The notes beneath the pieces were generated by a model. The model had not been told where the DNA came from and did not search any database. It was given only the letters and a program-made list of their open reading frames with translations. A stretch of DNA of 64,000 nt from Blastocatellia bacterium AA13 (GTDB lineage Bacteria > Acidobacteriota > Blastocatellia > UBA7656), in assembly GCA_003222245.1 (NCBI GenBank), contig QHVH01000013.1:1-64000 (forward strand), given 5' to 3'. The position numbers were made by a program, and so were the translations under genes. Shown piece by piece: positions 54,050 through 63,383 of the stretch. Within the stretch, counting starts at the first letter, position 1. The number at the start of each line of letters is the position of its first letter.

Positions 54050-54877
54050 TCACAATCCACCCGCGACCTCAATGACCTGTCCGGAGACATAATCCGAAAA
54101 CGGCGAGGCAAAGAAAAAAATCGCGCCCGCGGCTTCTTCAGGAGTTCCAGGCCGTCCCATCGGGATCATGGGGGTCGTGCGCTGAAGCCGCTCCTCTGGG
54201 ATTCCGATCGCAATCTCCGCGTCTTCTCGATTGATCGTCTCACCCTTTTCTTTTGCCTGTGTGAGACGGGTGTCGATCCGGCCGAAAGCAACCGCGTTGA
54301 CTTGAATGTTGAACTGCCCCCACTCTTTCGCAAGCGTTTTCGCCATTCCTACGACGCCCGCCTTTGCCGAGGCGTAATTCGCCTGGCCTGCATTGCCCCG
54401 CGTGCCGGAGGTCGAGCTGACGTTTACGATCTTGCGAGCTCGCGCCCGGCCAATGGTTTCTTTCTCTATTTTGGCGGTGCTGCGCAGATAGGTGGAAGCA
54501 GCGCGAATGATCCGAAACGGGGCGGTAAGATGCACCGCGAGTATGGCCTCCCACTGCTGGTCGGTCATCTTGTGAATAACGGCGTCCCAGGTATAACCCG
54601 CGTTATTGACGATGATGTCCAGGCCTCCAAACTGCTGAATCGCTGCATTAACCAGCGTATCCGGAAACGCGGCATCCGTCACGTCTCCCGGAACACTGAT
54701 GGCTTCACCGTCGCCGCCAAGGATCGAAGCAACCGTCTCTTCGGCTGGAGATGGATCGATATCGCTCACCACCACGCGTGCTCCATGCCTGGCGAACAAC
54801 TCGGCCGCGGCGCGACCTATCCCGCGGCCGGAGCCTGTGATTATCGCGACTTTTCCTTCGAGCAATCGGCTCATCAT
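54050..54877 (-). CDS. Short-chain dehydrogenase/reductase, FabG-like
   Basis: A 275-residue NAD(P)-dependent oxidoreductase. N-terminal Rossmann motif TGSGRGIGRAAAELF, the NNAG motif (IIVNNAGYTW), catalytic serine in VNVSSTSG and YASAK with the tyrosine-lysine pair. Slightly longer than typical FabG because of an insert before the serine (ARARK) and near 195-215. ATG pair at 54877/54874 follows AGGAGGG. It is the last of an acyl-CoA ligase, acetamidase, SDR group on the minus strand, with gaps of 80 and 144 bases, so co-expression is likely but coupling is loose. Confidence 0.93.
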   Translation of the reverse strand: MMSRLLEGKVAIITGSGRGIGRAAAELFARHGARVVVSDIDPSPAEETVASILGGDGEAISVPGDVTDAAFPDTLVNAAIQQFGGLDIIVNNAGYTWDAVIHKMTDQQWEAILAVHLTAPFRIIRAASTYLRSTAKIEKETIGRARARKIVNVSSTSGTRGNAGQANYASAKAGVVGMAKTLAKEWGQFNIQVNAVAFGRIDTRLTQAKEKGETINREDAEIAIGIPEERLQRTTPMIPMGRPGTPEEAAGAIFFFASPFSDYVSGQVIEVAGGL

Positions 54878-55021
54878 TCCTAATAGCCCTCCTGAATAGC
54901 CAGAAGCAAAAGCTTCTTCTCAACCTGCTGCTCACCGAGACTAATTGAGCGAAGCCATCAGTCTGACACTCTCCGGAACAGCCTGCTGCGCCGCTCATAA
55001 ACCATCCGTTGCGCGGGAAGA

Positions 55022-56050
55022 TCATTTTTTTGCATTCGTAAAGATCGACTTTGGAATCATCGCGTGTACCCCCTTAGTGCCGTCTACAAGCTGGGTTATG
55101 TTTACGTCGGCAGCCACGCTGGTCAGCATGTAGGCGTTGTCCTTAGTCATCTTTCTCTCGTTCACCAGATAATCGATCATCTCGCGGACGGCCATCTTTG
55201 TTGCTTCGTTCAGATCTTCCGATAATCCCATCGTGATGAAGTGCGTGGGTGTTTCAGCACGAGGCCATTTGAGATGCATGTCCTTGCGCACCACGAGCTG
55301 AAACGTGCCGACGAGCGAAGTTTCCAGCGCGGTTATATCGACTTCGCCGTTGCCCTGTCCGGCGTGGCCGTCGCCTACTTCAAAGAGGGCGCCTCTGGCA
55401 TGAACCGGGATGTAAAGAGTCGTCCCGGCAACCAGCTCTTTATTATCGAGGTTGCCTGCATGCATCCAGGGGGGACCGCTGTTTATGCGGCCCGAGACCT
55501 CGGGCGGGGCCACGCCCATGCTTCCGAAAAACGGATGCAGAGGAATCTCGATGCCTTCGGCGAAGCGCGCAACCATCTTCTTTTCGTCGAGCGGGATTAT
55601 CTTCATCCGTGCATAAGGGAAGTCTTCAGGCAGGAACCCGCGGCCCGGCCCGAACGCATTGTAGGCGTAGGGTACTGCAAGTTTGATCGCCTTTATTCTG
55701 ATCTCGAGCACGTCGCCCGGCTCCGCGGTTTCGACGAAGATAGGTCCGGTCAGGATGTGACCGCCCGGGCCCTTGTTGGTGACCTCTCTGGTTATGTCGC
55801 GCAGAGACTGCTCCACCTGATCGGCCGGGAGTCCCGCTCCTTCGAGCCGCGATGGGCTCGATGTGATCAGCGTTTGTACTTCCACAGTGTCTCCGGATTT
55901 GATCCGAAGTACGGGCGGCGTGCTGGCGTCGTAGTAGCCCCAGGCCACGGTCTTGGGCGTTGCTTTAAGAATTATTGGTCCGCTTTGCTGCGCGCTTATT
56001 GCGGCGCAACAAGATAAGAGTATCGCTATGCTGAAAAGACTCCTCTTCAT
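55022..56050 (-). CDS. Secreted acetamidase/formamidase family protein
   Basis: A 342-residue protein with a signal peptide (MKRSLFSIAILLSCCAAISA), so it acts outside the cytoplasm. The FmdA/AmdA family pattern is visible: GPGGHILTGPIFVETAEPGDVLEI, a GPGRGFLPEDFPY stretch, and the metal-site-like GDGHAGQGNGEVDITALET. Family members cleave formamide, acetamide and related amides; the periplasmic location here is common in environmental bacteria. ATG at 56050 has AAGGAG nine bases upstream. The frame is open to 56134 and overlaps the ligase gene, but the signal peptide supports 56050. Confidence 0.93.
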   Translation of the reverse strand: MKRSLFSIAILLSCCAAISAQQSGPIILKATPKTVAWGYYDASTPPVLRIKSGDTVEVQTLITSSPSRLEGAGLPADQVEQSLRDITREVTNKGPGGHILTGPIFVETAEPGDVLEIRIKAIKLAVPYAYNAFGPGRGFLPEDFPYARMKIIPLDEKKMVARFAEGIEIPLHPFFGSMGVAPPEVSGRINSGPPWMHAGNLDNKELVAGTTLYIPVHARGALFEVGDGHAGQGNGEVDITALETSLVGTFQLVVRKDMHLKWPRAETPTHFITMGLSEDLNEATKMAVREMIDYLVNERKMTKDNAYMLTSVAADVNITQLVDGTKGVHAMIPKSIFTNAKK

Positions 56051-56130
56051 TTGGGTTCTCTCCTTCACTGCCTGCGCTGTTGATTTCCGGCGACTCAGCG
56101 TTAGGTCTGTGCGGCCGGCTTGCCGCTTAT

Positions 56131-57876
56131 TCAATGGTCGTTGCTTGCCTCGACGATCTCACGAAGCGATCGATGTAGAATTTTACCGACGGCCGTCTTC
56201 GGCAGAGACGACAGGAACTGGATTTCGCTTGGAACTTTGTATCTTGCGAGCCCCGCACGACAATGCTCGAGCAGCTCTTCTTCCGTGGCGTGGAGACCGG
56301 GCTTTAGTGAAACGAATGCTTTGACTCGCTCGCCTTTATAGTCGTCGCTGACTCCGATAACGCCGGCCTCCATAACGGCCGGGTGCGAGTAGAGGACCTC
56401 TTCGACCTCGCTCGGATACACGTTGAAGCCCTTTACGATGACCATATCTTTCTTGCGCTGCACAATGTAGAAGAAGCCGTCCTCATCCATTCGGGCTATG
56501 TCGCCGGTATAAAACCAGGGGCTGCCGCCGTCGCGATCTTCTCGGAGAGCCAGCGCGGTTTCTTCAGGCTGGTTCCAATATCCTTTCATCACCTGAGGTC
56601 CGCGAATGCACAACTCACCTGCTTCGCCTACCGGAATTTCGGTTTCGCCGGTTTCAATATCAACAATCTTGCACTCGGTGTCGGGGAATGGAATTCCGCA
56701 GCTTTCTGGTTTTCGCAACCCGAGTTGGGTCGAAGAGTGCGTGGTCGGCGAAGTCTCGCTCAATCCGTAGCCCTGGCGAAGCATGCCGCCGGTCAATGCC
56801 TCAAATCGTTCCGTCACATCCAGCGGCAGCGGGGCTGATCCACTGTTGAAGTATTTAATCGAAGAGAAATCTATTTCCTTTGCGCGCGGATGATTCAGCA
56901 AGCTCACGTATAGCGTCGGAACGGCGGGAAAAAATGTCGGACGGTAGCGCTCGATGGCTTCTATCATCAGCTCTACGTCGAATCTTGGAATCAAGATCAA
57001 CGTGCCGCCCTGCAACGCGCTGACCAGCATACCGACCGATAGGCCATACACGTGAAACATTGGAATGACGAGCAAAAGCCGCTCGCCTTCAGGCGGGCTG
57101 AAATGACTTCTCCAGAGCGTGCTTTGAATCGTATTCGCGAACAGGTTGAAGTGAGTCAGCATGGCGCCCTTCGGAGCGCCGGTGGTTCCACCGGTATACT
57201 GGAGCGCTGCTATATCTCTTTCCGCATCGATGCTGACTCTGATGTAGCGCGGCTCCGTCTCATCGATTATTTCGGAAAGCTTACGAACCGTGACGCCGGG
57301 TGCGGAGGATGCTATCTGAGCTATTTCCGGTATCGCCGACCCTCGTTCATCGATGTAGCGACGAGCCAGCGGAGCAGGCATGTAGTCCTGAACGCCGGTC
57401 ACTATTATATGTTGAATTGACGTTTCTTGTATGACGCTCATCACGGCAGGCGCGCACTGATCCAGCACGATGAGAGCGCGAATGCCTGAGTCCGCCGCGA
57501 GACGGAGGAACTCGCGCGCTGTGTAGGACGGATTGATGCAGACCGCCGTAGCGCCGGTTCTGACTATACCAAAGAAGGATATGGGAAACTGTGGACAGTT
57601 CGGCAGCATGATTCCGACGCGGTCGCCCTTGTCCACGCCGAAATCCGCAAGCGCCGTCGCGAGCCGCCATGCACGATCCTTGAGCTGCCGGAAGCTAACC
57701 TCTTCACCAAAAAAGATAGTAGCGGCGCGATCAGGGTGATTACTCGCGCCTATTTCAAGCGCGCGATAAACCGGTTGTCTTGGATAAGTAGCGGTAGCAG
57801 GCGCCCAGAAGTCGTAATGCTTCAGCCAGGGCCGGAGCTTGTAGACCGACTCAGTTATTCTCTTATCGGAGTTCAT
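56131..57876 (-). CDS. fadD: Long-chain fatty acid-CoA ligase (AMP-forming)
   Basis: A 581-residue adenylate-forming enzyme activating fatty or aryl acids to CoA thioesters. Visible: the P-loop YTGGTTGAPKGAML, the A5 motif YGLSETSPTTH, GYWNQPEET, the A7 motif YTGDIARMDEDG, the hinge IVQRKKDMVIVKGFNVYP and the catalytic lysine in KTAVGKILHRSLRE. ATG at 57876 is chosen because homology starts there; the frame is open to 57975. It precedes the acetamidase and SDR genes. A fatty-acid role is likely; the exact chain length is not fixed. Confidence 0.93.
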   Translation of the reverse strand: MNSDKRITESVYKLRPWLKHYDFWAPATATYPRQPVYRALEIGASNHPDRAATIFFGEEVSFRQLKDRAWRLATALADFGVDKGDRVGIMLPNCPQFPISFFGIVRTGATAVCINPSYTAREFLRLAADSGIRALIVLDQCAPAVMSVIQETSIQHIIVTGVQDYMPAPLARRYIDERGSAIPEIAQIASSAPGVTVRKLSEIIDETEPRYIRVSIDAERDIAALQYTGGTTGAPKGAMLTHFNLFANTIQSTLWRSHFSPPEGERLLLVIPMFHVYGLSVGMLVSALQGGTLILIPRFDVELMIEAIERYRPTFFPAVPTLYVSLLNHPRAKEIDFSSIKYFNSGSAPLPLDVTERFEALTGGMLRQGYGLSETSPTTHSSTQLGLRKPESCGIPFPDTECKIVDIETGETEIPVGEAGELCIRGPQVMKGYWNQPEETALALREDRDGGSPWFYTGDIARMDEDGFFYIVQRKKDMVIVKGFNVYPSEVEEVLYSHPAVMEAGVIGVSDDYKGERVKAFVSLKPGLHATEEELLEHCRAGLARYKVPSEIQFLSSLPKTAVGKILHRSLREIVEASNDH

Positions 57877-57961
57877 CTCGATTCTGGGATCGGGCTCAGA
57901 CGCAGCGGTGAGTCTACCATAAGGCCCGCCTCGCGTCCTGCCGGCCGAAAGATAAACACTG

Positions 57962-57989
57962 TTGACAAACGACAAAAGACGAAGATAAT
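57962..57989 (+). promoter_or_regulatory. Sigma-70-type promoter for the J-like/PilZ gene
   Basis: TTGACA, 16-base spacer, GATAAT (perfect -35, five of six in the -10). The predicted leader is about 60 bases. It is divergent from the ligase gene. Confidence 0.55.
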
Positions 57990-58054
57990 GGGGCTACTTT
58001 TTAACGGTACCCTTTGTTCAGGCCCCAAATGACTTTGCAACCGGAGGTAGTCGT

Positions 58055-59230
58055 GTGGGTGACACGCCAAGAACATCGGGTTCCCTGGAACACGGCCGCT
58101 CCTCATCGCAGGAGCTAAGCGCATACTATTTAGGCCTTGAAACGCTTCTGGCCCGAATCGAACGGTCCAACACTCACTATGAAGTGCTGGGACTTTCGCG
58201 CACCGCCGCGGGAGACGAGATTAAGAGCGCATACAGGGCTGTTGTCGGGGAGCTGACTCCCCCGGCAAGTTGGGTTTCGACGGGGATTCCCGGGCCCACT
58301 CAACAGCGAATAACAAAGGCGCTGGATCGAATCACGCAGGCGCTTACGGTCCTTTCGAATTTCGGCAAGAGAGTCGACTATGACAACTCGCTGAGTCGAA
58401 AGATTAACAAGCCGCTGCCTCTTCCAATTCAAATACCCGAATTTCCAAAGAGCCGCGCGAATAACGCCGCGAAGAGCAGCGTAGTAGAGCCGGCCGCGAA
58501 TGACCGGCCCGGAGGCAAGACCGTTCTCGAACGCGAAGAGGTCATGCGGGCCTACGGCATCTCAGAAATGGGTAAGGACGAACGCCGCAGATGCGAGCGA
58601 TTCAGGCTGAGGATTCCCGCTCGGATCACTTCGTATGATCCTGGAGGAGCGAAATGGACGGAGGTCGCCGAAACAGTCGACGTAGCCAGATTGGGTCTTG
58701 GAGTGCGAATCCGTAGAAACATTCGATTCGGCACCATCGTCCATCTGATGGTTCCTATGCCGCTCAAGCTGCGGACACACGGCTACTCGGATCCGGGTTA
58801 CAGCGTCTTTGCGCTTGTGCGGCGCGTTGAGCCTCAGGATGATGGCACCAGAATAGTGGGGCTGGAGTTCCTGGGCGAGCATCCGCCCGCGGGGTATCTC
58901 GAAAAGCCCTGGGCCGTATTCCGAACGCGACAATGGACGGGCAGCGAAAGACGCCGGGGCGAACGAGAGCCGCGCACCGAAACCGTTGTGCTCCATTATC
59001 TCGACAATTCACAGGAGGTCATCAGAAAGGAAACTGCGCGAACCGAAAACTTGAGCAGTCGAGGCGCGAGGATACTCGTGAAATCAGCGCCTCAGGAGAT
59101 CGAGCGAGTCAGGGTTACCAGCGGCGAATACAAATTCGAGAGCCTCGCCGTCATCAGAAACAGATACATAGGAACTGACAGCGTCGAGCGATTGTGTCTG
59201 CGCTTCCTGGACTGCGAATGGCCGGATTGA
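58055..59230 (+). CDS. J-like domain fused to two PilZ domains
   Basis: A 391-residue cytoplasmic protein. Residues about 38-112 resemble a DnaJ J-domain (HYEVLGLSRTAAGDEIKSAYRAVVGEL) but lack the HPD tripeptide, so DnaK stimulation is unlikely. A linker follows. PilZ domain 1 (about 180-285) has RRCERFRLRIPARI and DVARLGLG, a divergent form of the RxxxR and D/NxSxxG c-di-GMP contacts. PilZ domain 2 (about 300-390) has SERRRGEREPRTE and ENLSSRGARI, closer to consensus. The start is GTG with GGAGG seven bases upstream. Probably a c-di-GMP reader; its partner is unknown. Confidence 0.8.
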   Translation: MGDTPRTSGSLEHGRSSSQELSAYYLGLETLLARIERSNTHYEVLGLSRTAAGDEIKSAYRAVVGELTPPASWVSTGIPGPTQQRITKALDRITQALTVLSNFGKRVDYDNSLSRKINKPLPLPIQIPEFPKSRANNAAKSSVVEPAANDRPGGKTVLEREEVMRAYGISEMGKDERRRCERFRLRIPARITSYDPGGAKWTEVAETVDVARLGLGVRIRRNIRFGTIVHLMVPMPLKLRTHGYSDPGYSVFALVRRVEPQDDGTRIVGLEFLGEHPPAGYLEKPWAVFRTRQWTGSERRRGEREPRTETVVLHYLDNSQEVIRKETARTENLSSRGARILVKSAPQEIERVRVTSGEYKFESLAVIRNRYIGTDSVERLCLRFLDCEWPD

Positions 59231-59334
59231 ACCGCAACTTTATTGACCTAACAATGGATTGTTTTACATCCAGATCTCTAAGCACCTCACTCATATTCAA
59301 ACTGCGCCGGCAATAATCTGTCCCAAATTCAGTT

Positions 59335-59350
59335 AAGCACCCGTGTGCTT
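59335..59350. repeat. Short perfect hairpin upstream of the FKBP fusion
   Basis: AAGCAC-CCGT-GTGCTT, 6-base arms and 4-base loop, 34 bases before the likely start of the DUF4440-FKBP gene. Operator or mRNA hairpin; no T-run. Confidence 0.3.
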
Positions 59351-59383
59351 GCCGGGGCTCTGACGCACATATACACTGTGCGA

Positions 59384-60316
59384 ATGATCGGACCCTCGCT
59401 ACTAAATCGTTCTTTGCTGAATGCCGACAAGACTTCGATCCTGAAGAAAACATTCGTGCTGTGGCCCGTGCTGTGGCCCATACTAGGCTTGGCATTGATC
59501 TTCACTATTGCCGACATTTCTTATGCACAGTCGCGACGAAGCAAGCGCGGTAAACAGCGCCCACGGGTCGAAGAGACCCTCAAGAAACTCGAGCGCGAAT
59601 GGCTGGACGCTTATACGAACCGCGATGCAGCAGCAATCAACCGAATCGAAGCCGACGACTTCTCGATTACATACGGGGATGGCAATATGGTGACAAAGGC
59701 GCAGGAGATAGCCTTAATGAAGAACTCTCCCGCGGGCGGCGCTTCACAATCGTTCTCAACCGAAGATGTAAAGGTTCGCGTCTACGGCGCCGCAGCCGTG
59801 CTGACTGGCCTGTTTATCTCAAAGGGCAAATACGAAAGCGGCCCAATGAAAGGCCGGGAGTCCGTCGAGCAGTATCGCTACACCGACGTCTACCTGAGAC
59901 GCAACGGCCGTTGGCAAGTGGCCGCATCTCAGTTAACGCCGATCACCGATAGAAGGAGCAAGCAATCAATGGAAAACGAAGTCACAACGCCTTCCGGATT
60001 GAAGTACGTGGATCGCGAAATCGGAACGGGCGAGAGTCCAAAGCCGGGTGAGTCCGTTATGGTGCACTACACCGGCACGCTGATAGATGGAACGAAATTC
60101 GACAGCTCGATCGATCGACGCCAGCCCTTCACCTTCAAGATCGGCGTCGGCCAGGTGATCAAGGGCTGGGACCAGGGTGTTATGACGATGAAGATCGGCG
60201 GCAAGCGAAAACTCATAATTCCGCCGGATCTCGGCTACGGAGCGAGAGGCGCGGGCGGCGTTATCCCCCCGAACGCAACCTTGGTATTCGAAGTGGAGTT
60301 ACTCGGCATCAAGTAA
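59384..60316 (+). CDS. DUF4440/SnoaL-like domain fused to FKBP-type peptidyl-prolyl isomerase
   Basis: A 310-residue protein. An N-terminal signal or anchor helix (about 22-47: [20 protein letters not shown]) precedes a basic patch and a DUF4440/SnoaL-like cone fold (about 60-185: [20 protein letters not shown] and [21 protein letters not shown]). An intact FKBP domain closes the protein (about 200-310) with [34 protein letters not shown] and GYGARG. Likely periplasmic, helping proline isomerisation. ATG 59384 fits; the frame is open from 59345. It precedes the CDF gene by 18 bases. Confidence 0.87.
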   Translation: MIGPSLLNRSLLNADKTSILKKTFVLWPVLWPILGLALIFTIADISYAQSRRSKRGKQRPRVEETLKKLEREWLDAYTNRDAAAINRIEADDFSITYGDGNMVTKAQEIALMKNSPAGGASQSFSTEDVKVRVYGAAAVLTGLFISKGKYESGPMKGRESVEQYRYTDVYLRRNGRWQVAASQLTPITDRRSKQSMENEVTTPSGLKYVDREIGTGESPKPGESVMVHYTGTLIDGTKFDSSIDRRQPFTFKIGVGQVIKGWDQGVMTMKIGGKRKLIIPPDLGYGARGAGGVIPPNATLVFEVELLGIK

Positions 60317-60334
60317 CAAGCCGGTGAAGCACGC

Positions 60335-61336
60335 ATGGACGACGGACACGAACATCGTCATCATCACGGAACTGTCAGCAACCGGAGCCGTCTCCGATTT
60401 GTCCTGGTCCTCACCGCCGTGTATATGCTCGCGGAGGCAGTCGGCGGGTTCCTGACAAACTCCCTCGCCCTGCTCTCCGACGCCGGCCACATGCTCACGG
60501 ACGTTGCCGCGCTTATCCTCGCGCTCCTCGCATTATGGTTCTCGTCCCGGCCGGTGACGCTGGAAAAAACCTACGGCTACTATCGCATGGAGATACTCGC
60601 CGCGCTTGCCAACGGCGTGGCGCTGATTCTTATTTCTATAGCGATCTTTTACGAAGCGATCAGTCGAATTAAACACCCGGAGCCCGTACGAGGGTTTGAG
60701 ATGATGTTGATCGCGATAGGCGGCCTGATTGTGAATGTCGTCAGCGCGATGATTCTACATTCAGCCGCTGAAGACAACTTGAACATGCGCGGCGCTTTTC
60801 TTCATGTGATTAGCGATGCTCTCGGTTCGGTAGGCGCGATAGTTGCGGGCTTTTTTATTTTGAAGTGGGGATGGACGGCCGCCGATCCAATCATCAGCAT
60901 CGCGATGGCTCTGTTGATTGTCTACGGCTCGTGGCGGCTCATCCATGATTCCGTGAATGTGCTGCTCGAAGGAACGCCGTCTCACATAAATGTCAGGGCG
61001 GTTATCGATGCAATGCATGAAATAAAAGGCGTCGAGGACGTACATGACCTGCACGTTTGGACAATTAAGTCGGGCATGGATGCGCTTTCGGCACACGTTA
61101 ACATAACCCGCGAATCACCGCATCGGGAGATGCTGCAAAACTTACAGCAACAACTTCGCTCGAAGTTCGGCATTTCGCACGTCACCCTGCAGCTTGAAGC
61201 TGTCGAGACCGACGCCGAAGAGAACCGGAGGCTTTACCAGATCCACCGCCGGAGTGAAGTTCAGCAAGAGTCCGCACACGAGAACACGTCGGCTGCACAC
61301 GACGAACACTCGATCACCCACAATCACGTTCATTGA
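60335..61336 (+). CDS. Cation diffusion facilitator (zinc/cobalt/cadmium exporter)
   Basis: A 333-residue inner-membrane protein of the CzcD/ZitB type that exchanges protons for divalent cations. A histidine-rich N-terminus (MDDGHEHRHHHG), six helices, the metal-site motifs SDAGHMLTD in helix 2 and HVISDALGS in helix 5, and a C-terminal cytoplasmic domain (INVRAVIDAMHEIKGVEDVHDLHVW) with a histidine-rich end. It follows the FKBP fusion by 18 bases. No metal-sensing regulator is adjacent. Zinc is the most likely ion by family. Confidence 0.94.
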   Translation: MDDGHEHRHHHGTVSNRSRLRFVLVLTAVYMLAEAVGGFLTNSLALLSDAGHMLTDVAALILALLALWFSSRPVTLEKTYGYYRMEILAALANGVALILISIAIFYEAISRIKHPEPVRGFEMMLIAIGGLIVNVVSAMILHSAAEDNLNMRGAFLHVISDALGSVGAIVAGFFILKWGWTAADPIISIAMALLIVYGSWRLIHDSVNVLLEGTPSHINVRAVIDAMHEIKGVEDVHDLHVWTIKSGMDALSAHVNITRESPHREMLQNLQQQLRSKFGISHVTLQLEAVETDAEENRRLYQIHRRSEVQQESAHENTSAAHDEHSITHNHVH

Positions 61337-61362
61337 TCCGGGGCCTGACAAGTTAATCAAAA

Positions 61363-62871
61363 ATGCTATCCGCTTTCGGCCCCACCAAAGATGCTTCGCT
61401 TCCACCTTTTGTGAGATCGGCCGCGGTTGCCGCAAAAACAGACGCCGATCGAATCGCCGGCGAAGCGCGGTTGTATTCTATGGCTGCCTCCGGCGCGATT
61501 GTCGCGGCGGGTCTGATCAGCGGCTGGCTTTACTATTGGGCGGGAGATCTGCACCGGTTCACGCAGTGGATAGGCGCGTATCTCTGGCTGTACGTGGCGC
61601 TGCTCGGGCTCTGTTTTATCTCGAGCAATGTAGTATGGAGAATGGCGGCGCGCGGCTCACGCGCGCTCACGCTGACCTCCACCGCCTTAATAATCCTGTT
61701 CGCAATGTTCTTTCGCGCGGAACTGATTGCGAGGAGGCCCTTTCTATCTACCGACGTGTACCGTTATGTCTGGGACGGCCGAGTGCAAGCCGCTGGAGTC
61801 AATCCTTATCGCTACGTACCCGATGCGAAGGAGTTGGCCTCGCTGCGAGACAATCAGATCTTTCCGAACATAAATCGAGGCGACTATGCGCTCACGCCTT
61901 ATCCGCCGGCGGCCCAGGCGGTGTTCCTGGGTGTTTACCTGGTGAAACCCTCGAGCGTAACGGCATTCAAGATAGCGATGTCGCTCTTCGATCTCATAAC
62001 GATGCTCGGCCTCGCCTTCGTACTCGCGCGCGCGAATCTCCACCCGGCTAGAGTCATTCTCTTCGCCTGGAATCCGCTGCTTATCTTCGAAGGCGCGCAC
62101 AGCGGCCACATCGAATCGATCTTCATCGCATTTCTGGCGCTAGCGCTTCTCGCTCGGACCCACAAAAAGATCGTGTTGACCGGAGTAATGCTCGGGCTTG
62201 CCACCGCAGTGAAATTCTATCCTGCCCTGTTGCTGCCCGCGTTTCTTTTTTGGGATACAGAATCGATAGCTGAAGCGGGACAGGGGTTTGCAAATAAAGT
62301 CACTCGCGCAGTCCGATCATTAATGACCCGACGGAACCTGATCTTGATCGCGGCGTTCATAGTGACGATCATCCTCGTCTACTTGCCTTACCTCAGCGTT
62401 GGGACTCAAGTGCTTGGAAATCTGCCCAACGAATTTGCCGAGGAGGGCTTCACCGGAACCGGAAGCCGTTATTTTATCCTCGACCTGGTCCGACGCGCCG
62501 TACCAATTCCCACATTATTGTTTCTTCTGATTTCCGCGCTTGCGCTCTTGTGGCTGGCTTTCACGTGGCTGATGCGGGAGAAACGGGGGCCGGCGGATGT
62601 GGCAGCAGGCTGCGCCGCATTGATAGGTCTCTACTTGTTGATCGTGACGCCTCGATATCCGTGGTACTATGCGTGGCTCCTGCCGTGGCTGTGCTTCGTT
62701 CCAAGAACGGCATGGCTTTATATGAGCGGCGCCTCGGTATTGCTGTACCTGACATGGTATAAGCCCCTGGAGTTTCCAGGAATCCCGCTCTGGCTCGGAT
62801 CACTCGTGTTCCTTCCACCGCTGTTGGTTTTGGCGTTTTATAAGTGCAGACCAGCTCTGCTGGATGATTGA
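61363..62871 (+). CDS. GT-C membrane mannosyltransferase-like protein (GT87 / MptB type)
   Basis: A 502-residue protein with about twelve membrane helices. The first large periplasmic loop holds STDVYRYVWDGRVQAAGVNPYRY, the Asp-containing motif of GT87/GPI-mannosyltransferase-like enzymes, followed by YPPAAQAVFLGVYLV. Later loops carry AWNPLLIFEGAHSGHIESIFI and TPRYPWYYAWLLPW. Such enzymes use polyprenyl-phosphate mannose or similar donors for outer-surface glycans. It is 26 bases after the CDF gene on the same strand. Donor and acceptor are not known. Confidence 0.82.
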   Translation: MLSAFGPTKDASLPPFVRSAAVAAKTDADRIAGEARLYSMAASGAIVAAGLISGWLYYWAGDLHRFTQWIGAYLWLYVALLGLCFISSNVVWRMAARGSRALTLTSTALIILFAMFFRAELIARRPFLSTDVYRYVWDGRVQAAGVNPYRYVPDAKELASLRDNQIFPNINRGDYALTPYPPAAQAVFLGVYLVKPSSVTAFKIAMSLFDLITMLGLAFVLARANLHPARVILFAWNPLLIFEGAHSGHIESIFIAFLALALLARTHKKIVLTGVMLGLATAVKFYPALLLPAFLFWDTESIAEAGQGFANKVTRAVRSLMTRRNLILIAAFIVTIILVYLPYLSVGTQVLGNLPNEFAEEGFTGTGSRYFILDLVRRAVPIPTLLFLLISALALLWLAFTWLMREKRGPADVAAGCAALIGLYLLIVTPRYPWYYAWLLPWLCFVPRTAWLYMSGASVLLYLTWYKPLEFPGIPLWLGSLVFLPPLLVLAFYKCRPALLDD

Positions 62872-62967
62872 GTTCAGTAGCTAAATTGAGATACAGAACT
62901 TCAATCGCTTGAACAACCATTTCAGCCTTAGCTCGCTTCAGAGCAGTTAATAACCGCTCCGCATTTC

Positions 62968-63102
62968 TTAGGAGAACTGAGGAGGTGCGGTTTCCATTAG
63001 CCCCGACAACTCTTCGGCGGAAACTAACGCCACATCACGGGAGCCGCGGTGATTAATGATAACGATCTCCTGATTTTTAATCGTTAGATGCCGTTTCTTA
63101 GC
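62968..63102 (-). pseudogene. Remnant resembling the C-terminal part of a Phd/YefM antitoxin
   Basis: The minus-strand frame reads AKKRHLTIKNQEIVIINHRG then DVALVSAEELSGLMETA, close to the C-terminal half of Phd/YefM antitoxins. The N-terminal part upstream is not family-like and overlaps the next antitoxin gene, and the usual tail after META is missing. Most likely a decayed antitoxin; short length makes this uncertain. Confidence 0.35.
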
Positions 63103-63383
63103 CCTATCTCTCGTTTCGCCTCGCTGAATGCAACTTCCTCTAATTCGACTCGCTCTTTGATGACTTTCGTAATCCAATCCTCAACATTTCTCTCTCTATG
63201 CAGCTTTGCCAAAAACGCCGCTCGCGCAGAGAGCTCGGCTGGTATTGACAATGATGCCGGCGTCGCTCGGCGAACGCGAATTGTCTTGTCCCAAGCTGAA
63301 TCATCATCGACCTGCGACTCCACAAGATTGTCAATCTCAGTTTCAGACAGTTGCTTCTTGATATGCTTCGGTTTTGATTTCAT
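63084..63383 (-). CDS. BrnA/CopG-like antitoxin
   Basis: A 99-residue charged protein (MKSKPKHIKKQ) with no signal peptide. The N-terminal KPKHI, the acidic middle (VESQVDDDSAWDKT) and the C-terminal VRRATPASLSIPAELSARAAFLAKLHRERN, a likely ribbon-helix-helix, fit antitoxins of BrnA type. The start ATG at 63383 overlaps the toxin frame stop by ATGA, the classic toxin-antitoxin junction; ATG 63392 is an alternative. The toxin upstream lacks a normal start, so this antitoxin may be the only active part. Confidence 0.55.
   Translation of the reverse strand: MKSKPKHIKKQLSETEIDNLVESQVDDDSAWDKTIRVRRATPASLSIPAELSARAAFLAKLHRERNVEDWITKVIKERVELEEVAFSEAKREIGLRNGI

Noticed and set aside
54038-54883. Long plus-strand frame of about 280 codons opposite the SDR gene
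   Set aside because: It is the antisense shadow of the SDR gene, whose minus-strand product has the full TGxxxGIG and YxxxK motifs.
55241-56017. Plus-strand frame of about 258 codons opposite the acetamidase gene
   Set aside because: No ribosome site, no recognisable domain, and it lies wholly within the well-supported acetamidase.
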